Source: Leptobrachium leishanense (Eukaryota > Chordata > Amphibia > Anura > Megophryidae). Taken from it: a DNA stretch of 64,000 bases. The notes under the pieces were generated by a model that did no database searches, was not told where the DNA came from, and worked only from the letters and a program-made list of their open reading frames with translations. Below are positions 1 to 11,016 of this stretch, in pieces. Position 1 is the first letter of the stretch; each line of letters opens with the position of its first letter. Location of the stretch: positions 69,520,997-69,584,996 of the forward strand of contig CM019067.1 of NCBI GenBank assembly GCA_009667805.1. Reading direction: 5' to 3'. Both the position numbers and the translations under genes were made by a program.

Positions 1-1190
1 CCTCAGCATTGCCGCTGGTATGCGGAGGACGCGCTGAGCGCGTCCTCGCATTGGGGTCAGCGTTCGGCCGGGTTCGGCCGATCGCTGGCCCCTCCGGTGC
101 GGGCTGACATCCTGGATGTCAGCCCGGCATCCGGAGCAGTGGCCGCCATTATTATGTGTCATCGCGCCCCCGCGATGACACATAATTCAGGCGCCCCCCC
201 GCATGTGCGGAGGAGGCGCCTGAAAGGGAGGGGGGAGGTCCTTCGGACCTCTCTCCCTCCCGATCGGCGGCTCACAGGGGCTTAACCCAGGCATCATTTG
301 GAAGGGCACAGCCTGCCCTTCCAAATGATGCCTGGCATTAACCCCTGGGAGCTGGATCGCAAATCGGCGCTGAAAAGCGCCGATTTGCGATCCTTCCCGA
401 GAGCTGGCCGACATCTTGGATGTCGGCCAAGCTTCCGGGAACTCCCCAGAGGACGCACGATGACGCCAGTCCTAGCATTAACCCCTAACTGCCACGAACT
501 GTGGAGATAGGGAGTTCCAATGAACTCCCTATCTCCCGATCCGTGGCAGTTAGGGGTTAAATTTTGATATCGTTGGATCGGCCAGAGCATGGCCGTTCCA
601 ACGATACCAAACATGAAAGTAAAAAAAATTGTAAAAAAAAAAAAAAAAGAAAAATAAAAATAAAAAAAAATTAAAAAAAAAAATAAAAATAAAAAAAATA
701 AACACTTTTTTTTTTTTTTTTTTGTTTTGTTAATGCAGCAATATTGTTCCCATTTCAATTATAATGTGAACAATGATGCTGCATTAACGATTTTTGTATG
801 CGGTGCGTTTGTTAAAAATGGTGTCATTTTCCCCAAAAAAAAATGTAACGAGACCCCATCTCTAATTTTTTTAACAAGCGCACCCCATACAAAATATAAC
901 CGCAATTGCTCGCATGTTAAAATGTGGAAAAAAACACTTTACACGCTGTAAATTATTGAAAATACATATTTTATTGCATTTTTTGTTATAATATACAAAC
1001 ATGACATAACGTATACATATAATAATGACATATTATGAATCTACCGAGTCTGACGGAAAGAACGATATATAATATGTCGATGTCATATACTAAAATAAGC
1101 CTTAAAAACACGTTTAAACATGATGCGCAAAACAGGTAAAAAATGACCTCAGCACAGGGGCGGGAAAAGCCTCAGCAGCGAAAGGGTTAA
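1..1190 (+). mobile_element. TTAA-flanked hairpin-array element, copy 1 (5' end outside window)
   Basis: Non-autonomous element with no transposase. The GC-rich left part is a run of adjacent hairpins: for example perfect 16-bp arms at 151-166 and 171-186, arms around 301-322 and 328-346, and arms around 355-395. The right part is AT-rich, with a hairpin at about 731-787 (TTAATGCAGCA arms) and an end reading CCTCAGCAGCGAAAGGGTTAA. The TTAA at 1187-1190 lies within sequence matching a hAT MITE, so TTAA is the likely target. TTAA targeting and CCC-type ends suggest a piggyBac- or Kolobok-like MITE; the superfamily is inferred. The left terminus is off the window, but other copies begin TTAACCACTT. 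Confidence 0.75.
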
Positions 1191-1315
1191 GCATTTTTTA
1201 TACTTTTTCAAAAAAAATTTACGAACTCAAACCGAACACACTCAAAAAGTTTGAAGTTTGCGAACTTTCGAACTGCCAAACTCCGAACCGTCCTAGCCCG
1301 AACAGCTCATCCCTA
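1191..1315 (-). mobile_element. hAT MITE end fragment (terminus TAGGGATGAGC)
   Basis: The stretch ends GAACAGCTCATCCCTA, the reverse complement of the left terminus of the MITE at 37394. The interior, with alternating TTCGAAC-type words and a poly-T/A tract, also matches that element. Its other half was displaced by the TTAA element ending at 1190 and lies outside the window. Confidence 0.7.
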
Positions 1316-1574
1316 GTCAGCAGCTCAAGTCGTAGTACTTCTGAGTCACTGGTGGATAATGGCAGTGAAGTTATGCGTCACCGCTGTATAGGACTCCGTA
1401 GAGACAGGCGTGACCCCTCTTGAGCTCTGAGGGAGCTTGTGCAAACGGAGTTACGCTCATAAGACGGAAGGATTCACGGAAGAACACTGGGGACTATTCC
1501 GAAGTTTCAGTTGCCTTCGGAGCAAGTGTCGCGGGGGCACCCGGCGTGAGCCAAGGTGGGCCCTTTGTGCTGGA
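1316..1574. other. unrecognised sequence
   Basis: Moderately GC-rich unique-looking sequence between a hAT MITE end and an L2 fragment. I see no coding potential, inverted repeat or tandem repeat here. Confidence 0.4.
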
Positions 1575-2065
1575 TGTTTAGCCCTTGAGGCAGGTTAGCT
1601 GCTTCCTAAGATCCAACAATGACCTGCTCCTGGCATCCTCCATCATTACCTCTTCACATGCCAGACTGCAGGACTTTTCTCGTGTGGCGCCGACCCTATG
1701 GAATGCGCTTCCTCACAGTATCAGACTGTCCCCAAATCTGGCTTCAATTAAACGCTCGCTAAAGACCCTTCTGTTTAGGGAAGCAGACCAGCTGACTCCG
1801 TAACAAGACATCTGACCGACCCAAAAATAGTCCTCACCTCTCCCTGCATTAACTCATCACTGCAGTCCCCTCCTCCTGTTTCTCACCCCTCACCCATACA
1901 GATTGAAAGTTCCCACAGGGATAGGGCCTTCATGTCCTCCTATATCTGCTGGCAGGAATCCTGACCTGTCTCCTCTATGTACTGTAGAATAGTCCTGTCT
2001 TTACCCATTGCACCTTATACAGCACTGCGGAATGTGTTGGCGCTTAATAAATAATAATAATAATA
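1575..2065 (+). mobile_element. L2/CR1-group LINE, 3' end fragment
   Basis: Codons 1585-1803 encode the last part of a LINE ORF2, with FSRVAPTLWNALPHSIRLSP followed by the conserved terminal block ending LKTLLFREA. This matches the C-terminus of L2-type ORF2 proteins. The 3' UTR follows (GATTGAAAGTTCCCACAGGG, then CAGCACTGCGGAATGTGTTGG) and ends in an AATAAT-rich tail at about 2042-2065. The same 3' UTR recurs at 4625-4797, 11017-11178, 42915-43040 and, inverted, 57020-57190. It is a 5'-truncated, inactive copy. The exact clade (L2 versus a near relative) is inferred from motif recall. Confidence 0.8.
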
Positions 2066-3116
2066 AACCCTAACTCTGGAATAAAGGTCCTTGCAATGGC
2101 CTCTATACTAATAGAAGGGAACCTCAAAATAATTACACAGAAACGGGAATGGTCGAGGATTAAACCAGATCCTGGCAACACAATAGCACACACAAGGAAA
2201 CCTGATCTGGGGCAAGGTCATTAGACTGGCCTTTTAATACTAATGAATACACAGAAAAGGATACAGGACACAGAAATAACGGGTATTAACAAAAGAATAG
2301 TCAGAGGAATGCAAGAGGGTCTTAACGCCAGGGTAGTGTGTCAGCCGAATGCTAGGGATCAAAAGCCAGGAGTCGGTACACAGATTAGCACTATACAGAG
2401 CACAGGGAGAATACAAGAGAGTCATCAGAAACAGGCCTAAGTCATACACAGAATAGCAATGAATGCAAACAGGGATATACAGAAGAAACGTCAATACCAA
2501 GCCAAGATCATACACAGAGCGGGTAGTCAGCAATAGCATAGATCATAAACGGAAAAACCAAGACCATAATATCAGGAAGCAGACCCTCAGGACCAGAGAC
2601 CCAAGCAAGAGCCAGGAGCTAATGCACTGCTTGCGAATTTATGTGAACAGGGCAGACCATCTGACCTCAGGCCAGATCAGCTGCAAGGAAGTCCAGGGAT
2701 GAAGAGCCTGGACTGACTAGCCCCGACAATAGAAGAGCTGGCCTGGATTGCTCTCACCACCAGGGGGCCTGGCTGGAATGTGGAAACGTGACAGCAAGGA
2801 AGCAGCAGATCACGCTGCTCTCTTCGCCAAGGGATGTGAGGCGAGTAAGGGATCTTCTACTGGATTTAAATCTTAGTCATTTTGTGAAAGTGAATCACAT
2901 AACACCAGGATTTATAAATCGCTATTCATTGCTGAAGCACAGCTGATGCAGATGAAAAATGAGCAAGGCTGGAATAGCTTGATCCGCTTTAGCTACCTGC
3001 TTGTCAACAGCTCCTATGTAAAATATGGGAGACATTAATGTACAGATAGGAGACTCACGTTTCAACACACAAGTTCTGTTTGTGTCTCTGTTGGAATAGG
3101 TCAAGGTTAAATTAAA
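2066..3116. other. unrecognised sequence with A-rich imperfect repetition
   Basis: Between about 2240 and 2560 short words such as ATACACAGAA and GACACAGAAA recur irregularly, suggesting an old, degenerate repeat. No protein motif or clear terminal repeat was seen. The rest shows no recognisable feature. Confidence 0.4.
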
Positions 3117-3285
3117 AAAAGCAGCTTTTGGTTTCATTAGGTACTCACCTGACCCAGAGGTGCCGTGACGTGGCAGGTGAGCTTACACTTTATTGCCCAT
3201 TCAAGTAAACTAAAACCTCTGATTGTGTTTAGTTTCGCCTGGAGCCACCGGAATGACAACTGTTTTTCTTGTTATGTTTTATGCA
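3117..3285 (+). repeat. dispersed repeat A, copy 1
   Basis: This stretch includes CACCTGACCCAGAGGTGCC and ACCTCTGATTGTGTTTAG. It is homologous in reverse complement to 16263-16437 across nearly its full length. Neither copy has a protein motif or obvious terminal inverted repeat, so the class is unknown. Confidence 0.65.
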
Positions 3286-3332
3286 AGGTTAAATTAAGCT
3301 AAATTCTACAGTCATTAATGTAAACATTGGAA

Positions 3333-3430
3333 TCGGGCTCCAAGTCGGGTGTAAATTTATAGCTATAGGAATATTACCAATTCCATAGACTTTAATGGCC
3401 CTGGTAAGTTTGCACCTGACTTGGAATCTG
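3333..3430. repeat. short imperfect inverted repeat (MITE-like)
   Basis: CCAAGTCGGGTGTAAATTTA near 3341 pairs with the arm read as TAAGTTTGCACCTGACTTGG ending near 3423. The loop is about 60 bp. No clear target duplication was found. Confidence 0.45.
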
Positions 3431-3957
3431 CCATGGAATCCTCTTCCTATAAAACTTACAAAGTGTGCTGCTTATACTCAGTGGGAGCCCGGAGCCCAGC
3501 TATTCACACACTGCCTGTTTCTATCCAGCTGATGTCATTCTTGCCTGTCTACTATGATCTCAGCTCGATTTCTGCTCATATCTGTATTTCTCGTCTCATG
3601 GTCACTTGTTCCTGAAACTACCTTGGCCCTAACTTTTACTCTCAGTGACTCCACTTGCATTTCCATAGATAATATAATAAGGAATATTCCTTTTTTGCAA
3701 TGTGAGGTTCCACAAAGCACAGGGGATCTGCCAGTATACTGAGTCATACCGTTTCCTTTCATACAGCCACTTGCTGATGTTCTCTGACAGTTGTTCCAAT
3801 ACAAATGATTTAGCATTAAACAATAACATTTTAAACAATCTAGAACAAAAGGCTGGTTTTCTTCTAAACCAGCCATGAAAATGTAAATACGTATGATGTA
3901 ACGGTCAGATAAGATAATTGCCGTATTAGCATAAATTGTTTATCTGTATAATTTCTT
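3431..3957. other. unrecognised AT-rich sequence
   Basis: Open frames here are short and lack recognisable domains. No repeats or RNA genes were seen. Confidence 0.4.
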
Positions 3958-4072
3958 TCATATCAATTAGCATCATAATATGATATCTTATGTATCTCTC
4001 AGTATTATACAATATCTTAGGTATCACTGATTATCATCATCATTATATCTTATCACTCATTATCATTATATA
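3958..4072 (+). repeat. 58-bp satellite, left segment
   Basis: Divergent units built on TATCACTCATTATCATCATA and AATATCTTATCACTC. They match the main array at 6155-6790, from which they are separated by three later insertions. Confidence 0.7.
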
Positions 4073-4797
4073 AGCAACTCCTCCATGCCCTTGTAATCTC
4101 CCCACTTGACTATTGTAATAATCTTTTAGCTGGCCTCCCTCTCTCTCGCCTCTCCCCCTACAATCAATTCTGAACGCCTCTGCCAGGCTCATCCACCTCA
4201 CCCGCCTTTCTGTCTCTGCCGCTCCCCTCTGCGAATCCCTTCACTGACTCCCATTCACTGCAGAATTCAATTCAGAATCCTTACCCAGTCCCTGACCCAC
4301 AAAGCTCTCACTAACTCAGCTCCCCACTACCTGTGGTCACTAATCAGCAAATACACCCTAGCCCGCTCCCTAAGGTCAGTGACCTGCGCCTAACTTCTCC
4401 CCGCATCACCTCTTCCCATGATAGACTGTAGGATTTCTCACGCTCAGCCCCTATCCTCTGGAACGCTCTCCCTCGTACTGTCAGACTTTCCCCTAAAGAC
4501 ATTCCTATTTAGGGAATCCGACCACCCGACTCACTGACGCAACCAGTCCATCACTCCCATCTTGCAGCCCATCACTCCCACCTTGCAGTCCATCACTCCC
4601 ACCTTGCAGTCCTCTCCTCCTGTTTCCACCCCCAACCCTTCTAGATTGTAAGTTCCCACAGGAATAGGGCCCTGGTTTCCTCATGTACTGGTTTGTCAAA
4701 ATGTTGGTCAATGTATTGTAACCCTGTCTATGTTGTGCCCACTGTACAGCGCTGCGGATTATGCTGACGTTTTATAAATAAAGAAGATTAATAATAA
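4073..4797 (+). mobile_element. L2/CR1-group LINE 3' fragment inside the satellite
   Basis: Starting at about 4077 the conceptual product gives LLHALVISPLDYCNNLLAGL and, after frameshifts, the terminal block around 4430-4520. This is the end of the reverse transcriptase region plus the C-terminus of an L2-type ORF2. The 3' UTR at 4625-4797 ends GACGTTTTATAAATAAAG plus an AATAAT tail. Satellite sequence resumes directly after the tail, so this is an insertion into the array. Several frameshifts make it inactive. Confidence 0.8.
4548..4610 (+). repeat. three 21-bp tandem units within the L2 3' region
   Basis: CCATCACTCCCACCTTGCAGT occurs in three head-to-tail units at 4548, 4569 and 4590, with two substitutions in the first. 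It is a local expansion specific to this L2 copy and is absent from the other L2 3' ends in the window. Confidence 0.85.
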
Positions 4798-4850
4798 TTA
4801 TAGAAATATATTACGTATCACTCATTATCATCATATAATATCTTATCACT
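4798..4850 (+). repeat. 58-bp satellite, second segment
   Basis: About one unit, including TATTACGTATCACTCATTAT, is left between the L2 tail and the next insertion. Confidence 0.75.
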
Positions 4851-5271
4851 GTCAGGATCCCTGGCTGTAGCCATCCTGAACCCCCCCGTGGTTCACTTCC
4901 ATCCTGTTCCTGCCCTGCAGCCAGCAACCAGCATCCAGCAGTGTAAGAGTTAAACACCAAACACACGTGACTCACGAAATAAAGGGCTTTGCCCCGCACT
5001 CACACATTGCTGGTTCATTACGGCTCATGCTCACCAAGAGTGAACACCCTTGCTATTGTTGCTATCTGCTACCTGATCCTGATTCCCCATTTCTGGTTCC
5101 TGCAAATTACAACCATCATGCCCATCATCCTCTACAATCAACTTGGTTAGTCTTTATTTCCATTCACCCTCCACCATCCATATCCTCTGTTTATCAGTGC
5201 AGACCACTGCATCCTGGGCTCATACCCATGCCATCCAGGTGCCACCCAGGTACCATCCCCGCGTTCCTGAC
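4851..5271. mobile_element. insertion with short inverted ends GTCAGGA / TCCTGAC
   Basis: The segment begins GTCAGGATCCC and ends GCGTTCCTGAC, a 7-bp terminal inverted match. ATCACT immediately precedes it and recurs one base after it, which looks like a target duplication of the satellite word. The interior has no recognisable protein. It could be a small DNA transposon or part of an LTR element; I cannot assign it. Confidence 0.5.
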
Positions 5272-5295
5272 AATCACTCATCATATAAATATATT
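5272..5295 (+). repeat. 58-bp satellite, third segment
   Basis: AATCACTCATCATATAAATA continues the unit interrupted at 4850 and is cut again by the MITE at 5296. Confidence 0.7.
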
Positions 5296-6154
5296 CAGAG
5301 TTATTCAAAGAGAATCGAAAAGTCACCGCACGTTCAGTGACTTTTCGTTCTCTTCAATTCGGTGCGATTTGGCAAACCCATTTTGGCGACCCTGCGGTGT
5401 ATTCAGCAAGCACCACAGGGCCGTCGTAGTGCAGGGAAAAGCCTCCGAACACTCACCGGAAAACCCGGCGAACACGCACCGAAACCCGCAAAAACATCTG
5501 GATTAACCCCGACGAACACGCCGGAGAAACCCGAGCAGTCACTGATCACGGCGCAGAGCAGCCGCTGGAAAAACCCAACACCGCAGACGAATGGAGTGGA
5601 AAAAAAAACAGTTTGCTTGAATGTTTGAAAAGTGAAACGCTGTTTAGAAAGAAACTACAGAACGAAAATGTCTGAAATTCACATATAAGATCCAATGAAT
5701 GATAATAAAAAGGGCTGTTACAGAAAAAATAAAAAACGATTAAAAAAACCAAAAACAAATTGTTCGTAAAATCTGTACATAAAGAGACTTTTTACTGCAG
5801 AATATTATAATCAACGGTTTATTAGATATTGGATTAAAACGGGAATATTTTTAACATTGAAGCCTATGGATTCGCCTGAATAAATCTGCCACATGAAACC
5901 ACCGAACACCAGGGCAATTCAGCAACTTTTCACTGCTGGTTTTTGTTCTCTGAATAGACGAAGCAGTGCTTCTCTATGGGGATTTCACTGCCCTCGAACA
6001 GGCAACGAACAGGCACCGTATGTGCAGGCAATTCGCCAACAATTGGCCAACTGCCTGCTATCTGAAGCCGAATGGGCAGGAAAAGTAACCGTTCGCTGAA
6101 TTTCACTGTTCGGTTACCTTTAGGCCACTATTCGGATCTCTTTGAATAGCCCTG
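5296..6154 (+). mobile_element. 859-bp MITE, family with CAGGGTTATTCA termini
   Basis: The left end reads CAGAGTTATTCAAAGAG and the right end reads CTCTTTGAATAGCCCTG. The flanks rejoin to a normal satellite unit if a 3-bp ATT duplication (one copy mutated) is assumed. Just inside the left end is a hairpin (AAAAGTCACCG to CAGTGACTTTT). The centre has CGAACACTCACCG-like words and an AT-rich core (AAGGGCTGTTACAG, then ATTGAAGCCTATGG) shared with other families. There is no transposase. The same family occurs at 14496, 34104, 36535 and 51278. A 3-bp TSD would fit PIF/Harbinger, but this is inferred. Confidence 0.8.
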
Positions 6155-6790
6155 TTTATGTATCACTAGTTATCATCATATAATATCTTATCACTCATCA
6201 TTCTATAAATATATTATGTATCACTCATTATCATCATATAATATCTTATCACTCATCATTCTATAAATATATTATGTATCACTCGTTATCATCATATAAT
6301 ATCTTATCACTCATCATTCTATAAATATATTATGTATCACTCGTTATCATCATATAATATCTTATTACGCATTATCACTCATTATAAATATATTATGTAT
6401 CACTCGTTATCACCATATAATATCTTATCACTCATCATTATATAAATATATTATGTATCACTCGTTATCATCATATAATATCTTATCACTCATCATTCTA
6501 TAAATATATTATGTATCACTCGTTATTATCATATAATATCTTATCACTCATCATTCTATAAATATATTCTGTATCACTCGTTATCACCATATAATATCTT
6601 ATCACTCAACATTCTATAAATATATTCTGTATCACTCGTTATCATCATATAATATCTTATCACTCATCATTCTATAAATATATTCTGTATCACTCGTTAT
6701 CATCATATAATATCTTATTGCGCATTATCATTAATTATAAATATATTATGCATCATTCGTTATCACCATAGACAATGTTAGGTATCACTC
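6155..6790 (+). repeat. 58-bp satellite, main array (about 11 units)
   Basis: Units of 58 bp, TATCACTCGTTATCATCATA then TAATATCTTATCACTCATCA then TTCTATAAATATATTATG. Most units differ by one or two bases; a few read CACTCGTTATCACC or ATTCTG. It is strongly AT-rich and noncoding. Confidence 0.9.
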
Positions 6791-7330
6791 ATTGGTGAGC
6801 TACAAAGAATTAGTTTTGTATGCAATAATGTACATTTTCATATATTTTTTCACTAACCACACCAAATTCACTTAAATGGTGTAAAACCTTGACCAATTAA
6901 GAGTAAGATCAATACTAATACATGACAGCTAAAATAGTCCTCAAATGAAAGTGATCTTCTGTATAGAAATATGAAAATATAAATATTTTCTCTAAATGCA
7001 AACTGCAAAACATCAACATAAATGACATGAATTACCCATCAAAACCAGTGAACCTGCACATTGCCTGTGTACACACTAATATAATGTATTCGATAAATTA
7101 AATCATAATAGAAATGACTCAAGTGAAGGAAATCATGAGAAAATATTCCACTTTACCTAGCAAACCATTGCCATTTAATGCAGCAATACAGTTTCTCTCA
7201 TTGACCCAGATTGACTTACGACTGGTAATGGATCTTGAATGACCTTCAAGGAAATTGCAGCTCAGAAAAAAATGATATTATCTAAGATCCAAGGCTTGAA
7301 ATAAAAAGCGTGTTCCTTTCGTCATTATAG
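6791..7330. other. unrecognised AT-rich sequence
   Basis: No repeat, coding or RNA signal was recognised. The polypyrimidine-containing stretch just before 7331 is treated with the candidate exon. Confidence 0.4.
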
Positions 7331-7498
7331 GTAACTTGTGCCTAGTATGGGCTTTGGTCGCTTCATATATAAATGCTGATATATTGCAAACTCAGAGCCC
7401 TGGAGGTTTGGATGATGATCCAAGGCAATTTGTAAGCACCTTGCAACAAGAACTCCTACACAAGCTGCAGAAATGCCCAAAAGATGCAATTAAAGGTT
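7331..7498 (+). other. possible host exon, unidentified
   Basis: An open stretch preceded by GTTCCTTTCGTCATTATAG, a plausible polypyrimidine tract plus AG acceptor. It is closed by AAAG before GTTTAC, a plausible donor. The product would include LCLVWALVASYINADILQ, which resembles a hydrophobic signal segment, then SPGGLDDDPRQFVSTLQQEL and HKLQKCPKDAIK. The composition is unlike the surrounding AT-rich DNA and unlike any repeat here. I do not recognise the protein; chance is possible because the frame is only about 56 codons. Confidence 0.3.
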
Positions 7499-7675
7499 TA
7501 CTGACATTTTTGTGGTTGTTAACTGTCATTACTGTATATTATTAACTCAGCCTGAACACAATCACCACCCTGAGTTGCACATGGCACACATATGCTAAGT
7601 TTAAAATGCATGGGTTTTATAAACCTCCAATAGTTGCATGTATCAATCAACATAGAGTAAAGGGATACTTTAAGC

Positions 7676-7858
7676 CAGTGGTTCCCAACCCTGGTCTCAA
7701 GTTCCACTAACAGGCTGGATTTTAAGGATTGTTTTGAGGAAATACAGACTAGATCCTGCAATCACTGAGCAGCAAATCATATCACCTGTGCTGTGCTTCA
7801 GATATCTGGAAAACCTGACCTGTTAGAGAAACCAGAGGACCATTGTTGGGAACTACTG
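7676..7858. mobile_element. 183-bp hAT MITE (CAGTGGTTCCCAAC termini)
   Basis: The left end is CAGTGGTTCCCAACC; the right end, GTTGGGAACTACTG, is its inverted match with one change. This terminus is typical of hAT/Charlie-type MITEs. The flanking octamers CTTTAAGC and CTCTGAAC agree at only five of eight positions, consistent with an old insertion. It is noncoding. Confidence 0.75.
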
Positions 7859-9381
7859 CTCTGAACTGATAATGGACGGGGTGGGGGACCAACTGGGATA
7901 AATACAGACTCCCCCTGAACCCTGAACAATTCAAGTATATTTACTTCCCAGGTCAAGGGTCTCCATCAGTGCTCTACTGCAGAAGCTGTCAATGGACTGA
8001 ATGCTCACTCAAGCCTGCATTGAGAGGCATTGACCAGTCAGCTATTCACTGCCATCTTTGATTTACTATCATGTTATGGATATGGATTTTAAATGCTATG
8101 CATCCTGGCAGGACACTGGACAGGGAGGGGATGGGGGACACTCTGCTCACAATGACCATATATATTAACTTTATTTGGTTATGTCCCTTGGCATGTCCTT
8201 AGAAAATGTGCCACTACTGCAAGTTTATAAAACCCTCAGTTACCTGTGATGTCACCTTGGCTTATATGCTCGGCTGGCGTTTCTCTACATGTTATATAGA
8301 TAATGTCACTTTGCTATGTCCTGAGGTCATACAGTGAGAAGATATTAAATTGCATAGGTTCCTGTCACCCTCACTGCAGTATCGAGGCACATCACTGCAC
8401 ACATGAGGTTTACTGAATCTAGGCCATTGGACTCAATGAGGTGCACAATTTGTCTGCAAATTTATCAGGCTCCAGGCCTTCACTCAGTTACCAATATTTT
8501 ATTAGTCTGTTATCAGCCTGTCCATTGATCATTATATCATATAAACCGCCATAAACACAAGCAGCATTATTAAATTAATTTACTAAGCAAATGCAAACAC
8601 TCAGCTTGTCGTTAATCACTAATACTAGGCTCCACTATCTCGTTGTTATCCTGTCATTAGGCAAATATTATGAGTATGATCTTGACCTAGAAACTAGGTG
8701 GAGACACGAGTTCATGTCACTTGGAAATATGTCTAACTTGGAATAAAGCCCAACCACTCTAGGGCATAGCATTCTTCTTTGGAGGCCACAGGTCCATGTG
8801 AAGCCTGCTTGTCCTTTGTGACCAGTGGAGCATGGTACCAAGCTACTGTTGTTTTATTCTAATACAAACAATGCTTTCATGCGAATTTACTAAAAATATT
8901 GATCACTATATAATGTCTATTCTTTTTGAGATATTTAACAATGAGCCTCTATCACTGTGAGTTTGTAGGACTTACACTAATGGAGTATTCATCCCAGGGC
9001 CCTACCAAGTCCCACTGGAGTGGTCCTGCTTGGGGATACATCCCTATACAAGGAGCAGTGTCTCAATGATGCTAACACACTGGCTTCAAAGCCAGGAAAT
9101 CAACAATCACTAGGTTGGAGGAAGCAAAAGATTTAGGGCAGGAAAAGGGTTTATGAAAGTCCTGAGAATGAGCAACAGCACTAGTGTCTCTGCTCTACGG
9201 TGGGGCCCGCTCAGGTCTCACAAGGTTTCAGCTTGTTTGTGCCATTACAGGGACGAATGCTCCATATGCAAATCAGTCTGCTCTCATCCAGAAAGGGTGG
9301 CCAGTGCTGCTTGCCAAGGATGTCATCCCTGCACGAGAGATGCAGCAACCCCCGACGATTCTTTTGTCATTTTAGATTTAG
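7859..9381. other. unrecognised sequence
   Basis: Unique-looking vertebrate DNA of average composition. Open frames around 9153-9443 overlap in several phases and carry no recognisable domain. No repeat boundary was found. Confidence 0.4.
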
Positions 9382-9760
9382 GGCAGTATTACAAAGCTGG
9401 AGCTAACTTAACCAGAGCTGTTGTAAACTTAACAACTCCATAGACTATGGGATACATTACAGACCTCCTGCTAAAACGGGGACGCTAGGGAGAAAAAACT
9501 GCCCCCGCAGTTCTCTCCCTAGCGCCCCCGTTTTACCGCAATATTACAATGCAGGCACTTAAAAAGTTGCCCGCATTGTTACTGGGCGCTAAGCCCCGGG
9601 ATGTGCTCGGCAGCACTAAGCGCTGGCGTGCGCATCCACTCGCTGGAGTCCATAGGACTGCATTGAGTTTCACCTCTGCCACCTCGCGAGGTCCGGCAGC
9701 TCGGCATAGTGATTCGCAGGGGGAGACTGGGGGACCATTATCATGTCAGTACTGAATTGT
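9382..9760 (-). mobile_element. MITE-like repeat with ATTACAAT motifs and a strong hairpin
   Basis: It contains a long hairpin with arms 9472-9500 and 9508-9535 (TAAAACGGGGACGCTAGGGA against its complement). From about 9630 to 9745, GCATCCACTCGCTGGAGTCC to GGGGGAGACTGGGGGA is homologous in reverse complement to 58440-58570. The left part begins GGGCAGTATTACAA, like GGGCCACATTACAA at 58031. The family is not assigned. Confidence 0.6.
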
Positions 9761-11016
9761 CATTTAAATTATACCTAGGCTTACACAGTTATTCCTCAGC
9801 TGATCATCTGTAGGATAAAAACAATCACCAGAAAGGGCAGAAAAGTGTCTCAGGAAGGGGCAGGCTCATTGCAGGTAGAGGCCGGACTCGGGCATCATAT
9901 AGGTGGATTCTCTGTGATATTTGGGGTTCTGCTGTAGCCCACGAACTTTGTGCATTGCTCACTGTGCCCAGCGACTAGTCTGGGCCTGTCAACCACCCTC
10001 CCCTCCTAATCCTCTACAATGAATAAAGCAGTTTATATTCCCTAGATCCCTGCTATGACTCAGGAGGACAAAGATCACGGTGGAGTCTGTGTTGTCTTGA
10101 AGACTGCAGAATATATAGGATTAAATCCATGTAGGCAGAAAATAATCAAACTGTTTCACTTGTTAAAACTTTTCTTTTGCCGCATTGGATTTAATAAGCC
10201 TTACTTTAATCCTCTACAATGGCACCTTAAAGGGCAACTTTAAAATGTAACGAAGAAATGTCATAAATGAAAGAAATAAATATACATCAAAGTGATTTAA
10301 CAATGTCTGTTAATTTTACCCTGAACTTTTTATCACCCTGTCCTTGTGAACAAAATGCAAAATGAGGTAATGGTTTGCCTGAGAGCATTTTGCTACATGT
10401 AACACATACATCATGGCGAATAACATGTATCTGCATTGGTAATTTATTGCACATGTAGGAAAAAAACAGATAAGAGCATGAATACGGAAATGAAGAGACA
10501 ATGTTGAGCATGAGGTGCGCTCATTTGCGTTTTGCGAGTCATTCTAGCTCTTATTGACGCTGAGGGATTTATGTCCTCGTCAAATCCTCTGCCTAGACAA
10601 TGATCATTCACACACTAGACAATGCTGGAGCTCGCTGCACCCAGGATCCCTGTAAAAAAAGCATTTCTTTTCAATGACAATTGCTTTTGACAGATGTACT
10701 ATAATGAAATAACAGGATTAGAAAATTCCCTTCAGAATATACCTATTTTTCCCCGAACATCTGGCATTTCACCCGTCATTAAATGAGGCTACAGAATATT
10801 GTGTGGAGATGTGATAACTACGTTAGCTGACGTCTGGGCACTGTGGGATGGACAGTAATGTCACATAATTATTCGTGGTGAAATATTGTTACAATATGTA
10901 GGAAAAAAATATAATAAAATCTATTGTGTGCGGAGTGTGTGTTATTGGGTCAGAATATTTAGGGATATACTGTAGGACATGATTCCAGGTAAAGCAAAAC
11001 AAGCATTAAAATCATC
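9761..11016. other. unrecognised sequence
   Basis: No convincing coding, repeat or RNA feature. An open frame at 10287-10511 on the minus strand has no recognisable motif. Confidence 0.4.

Noticed and set aside
294..758. 154-codon minus-strand open frame with a Phe/Lys-rich end
   Set aside because: It spans the poly-A/T tract and the hairpin arms of the TTAA element. The composition and palindromes explain it, and the frame is not kept in the other copies.
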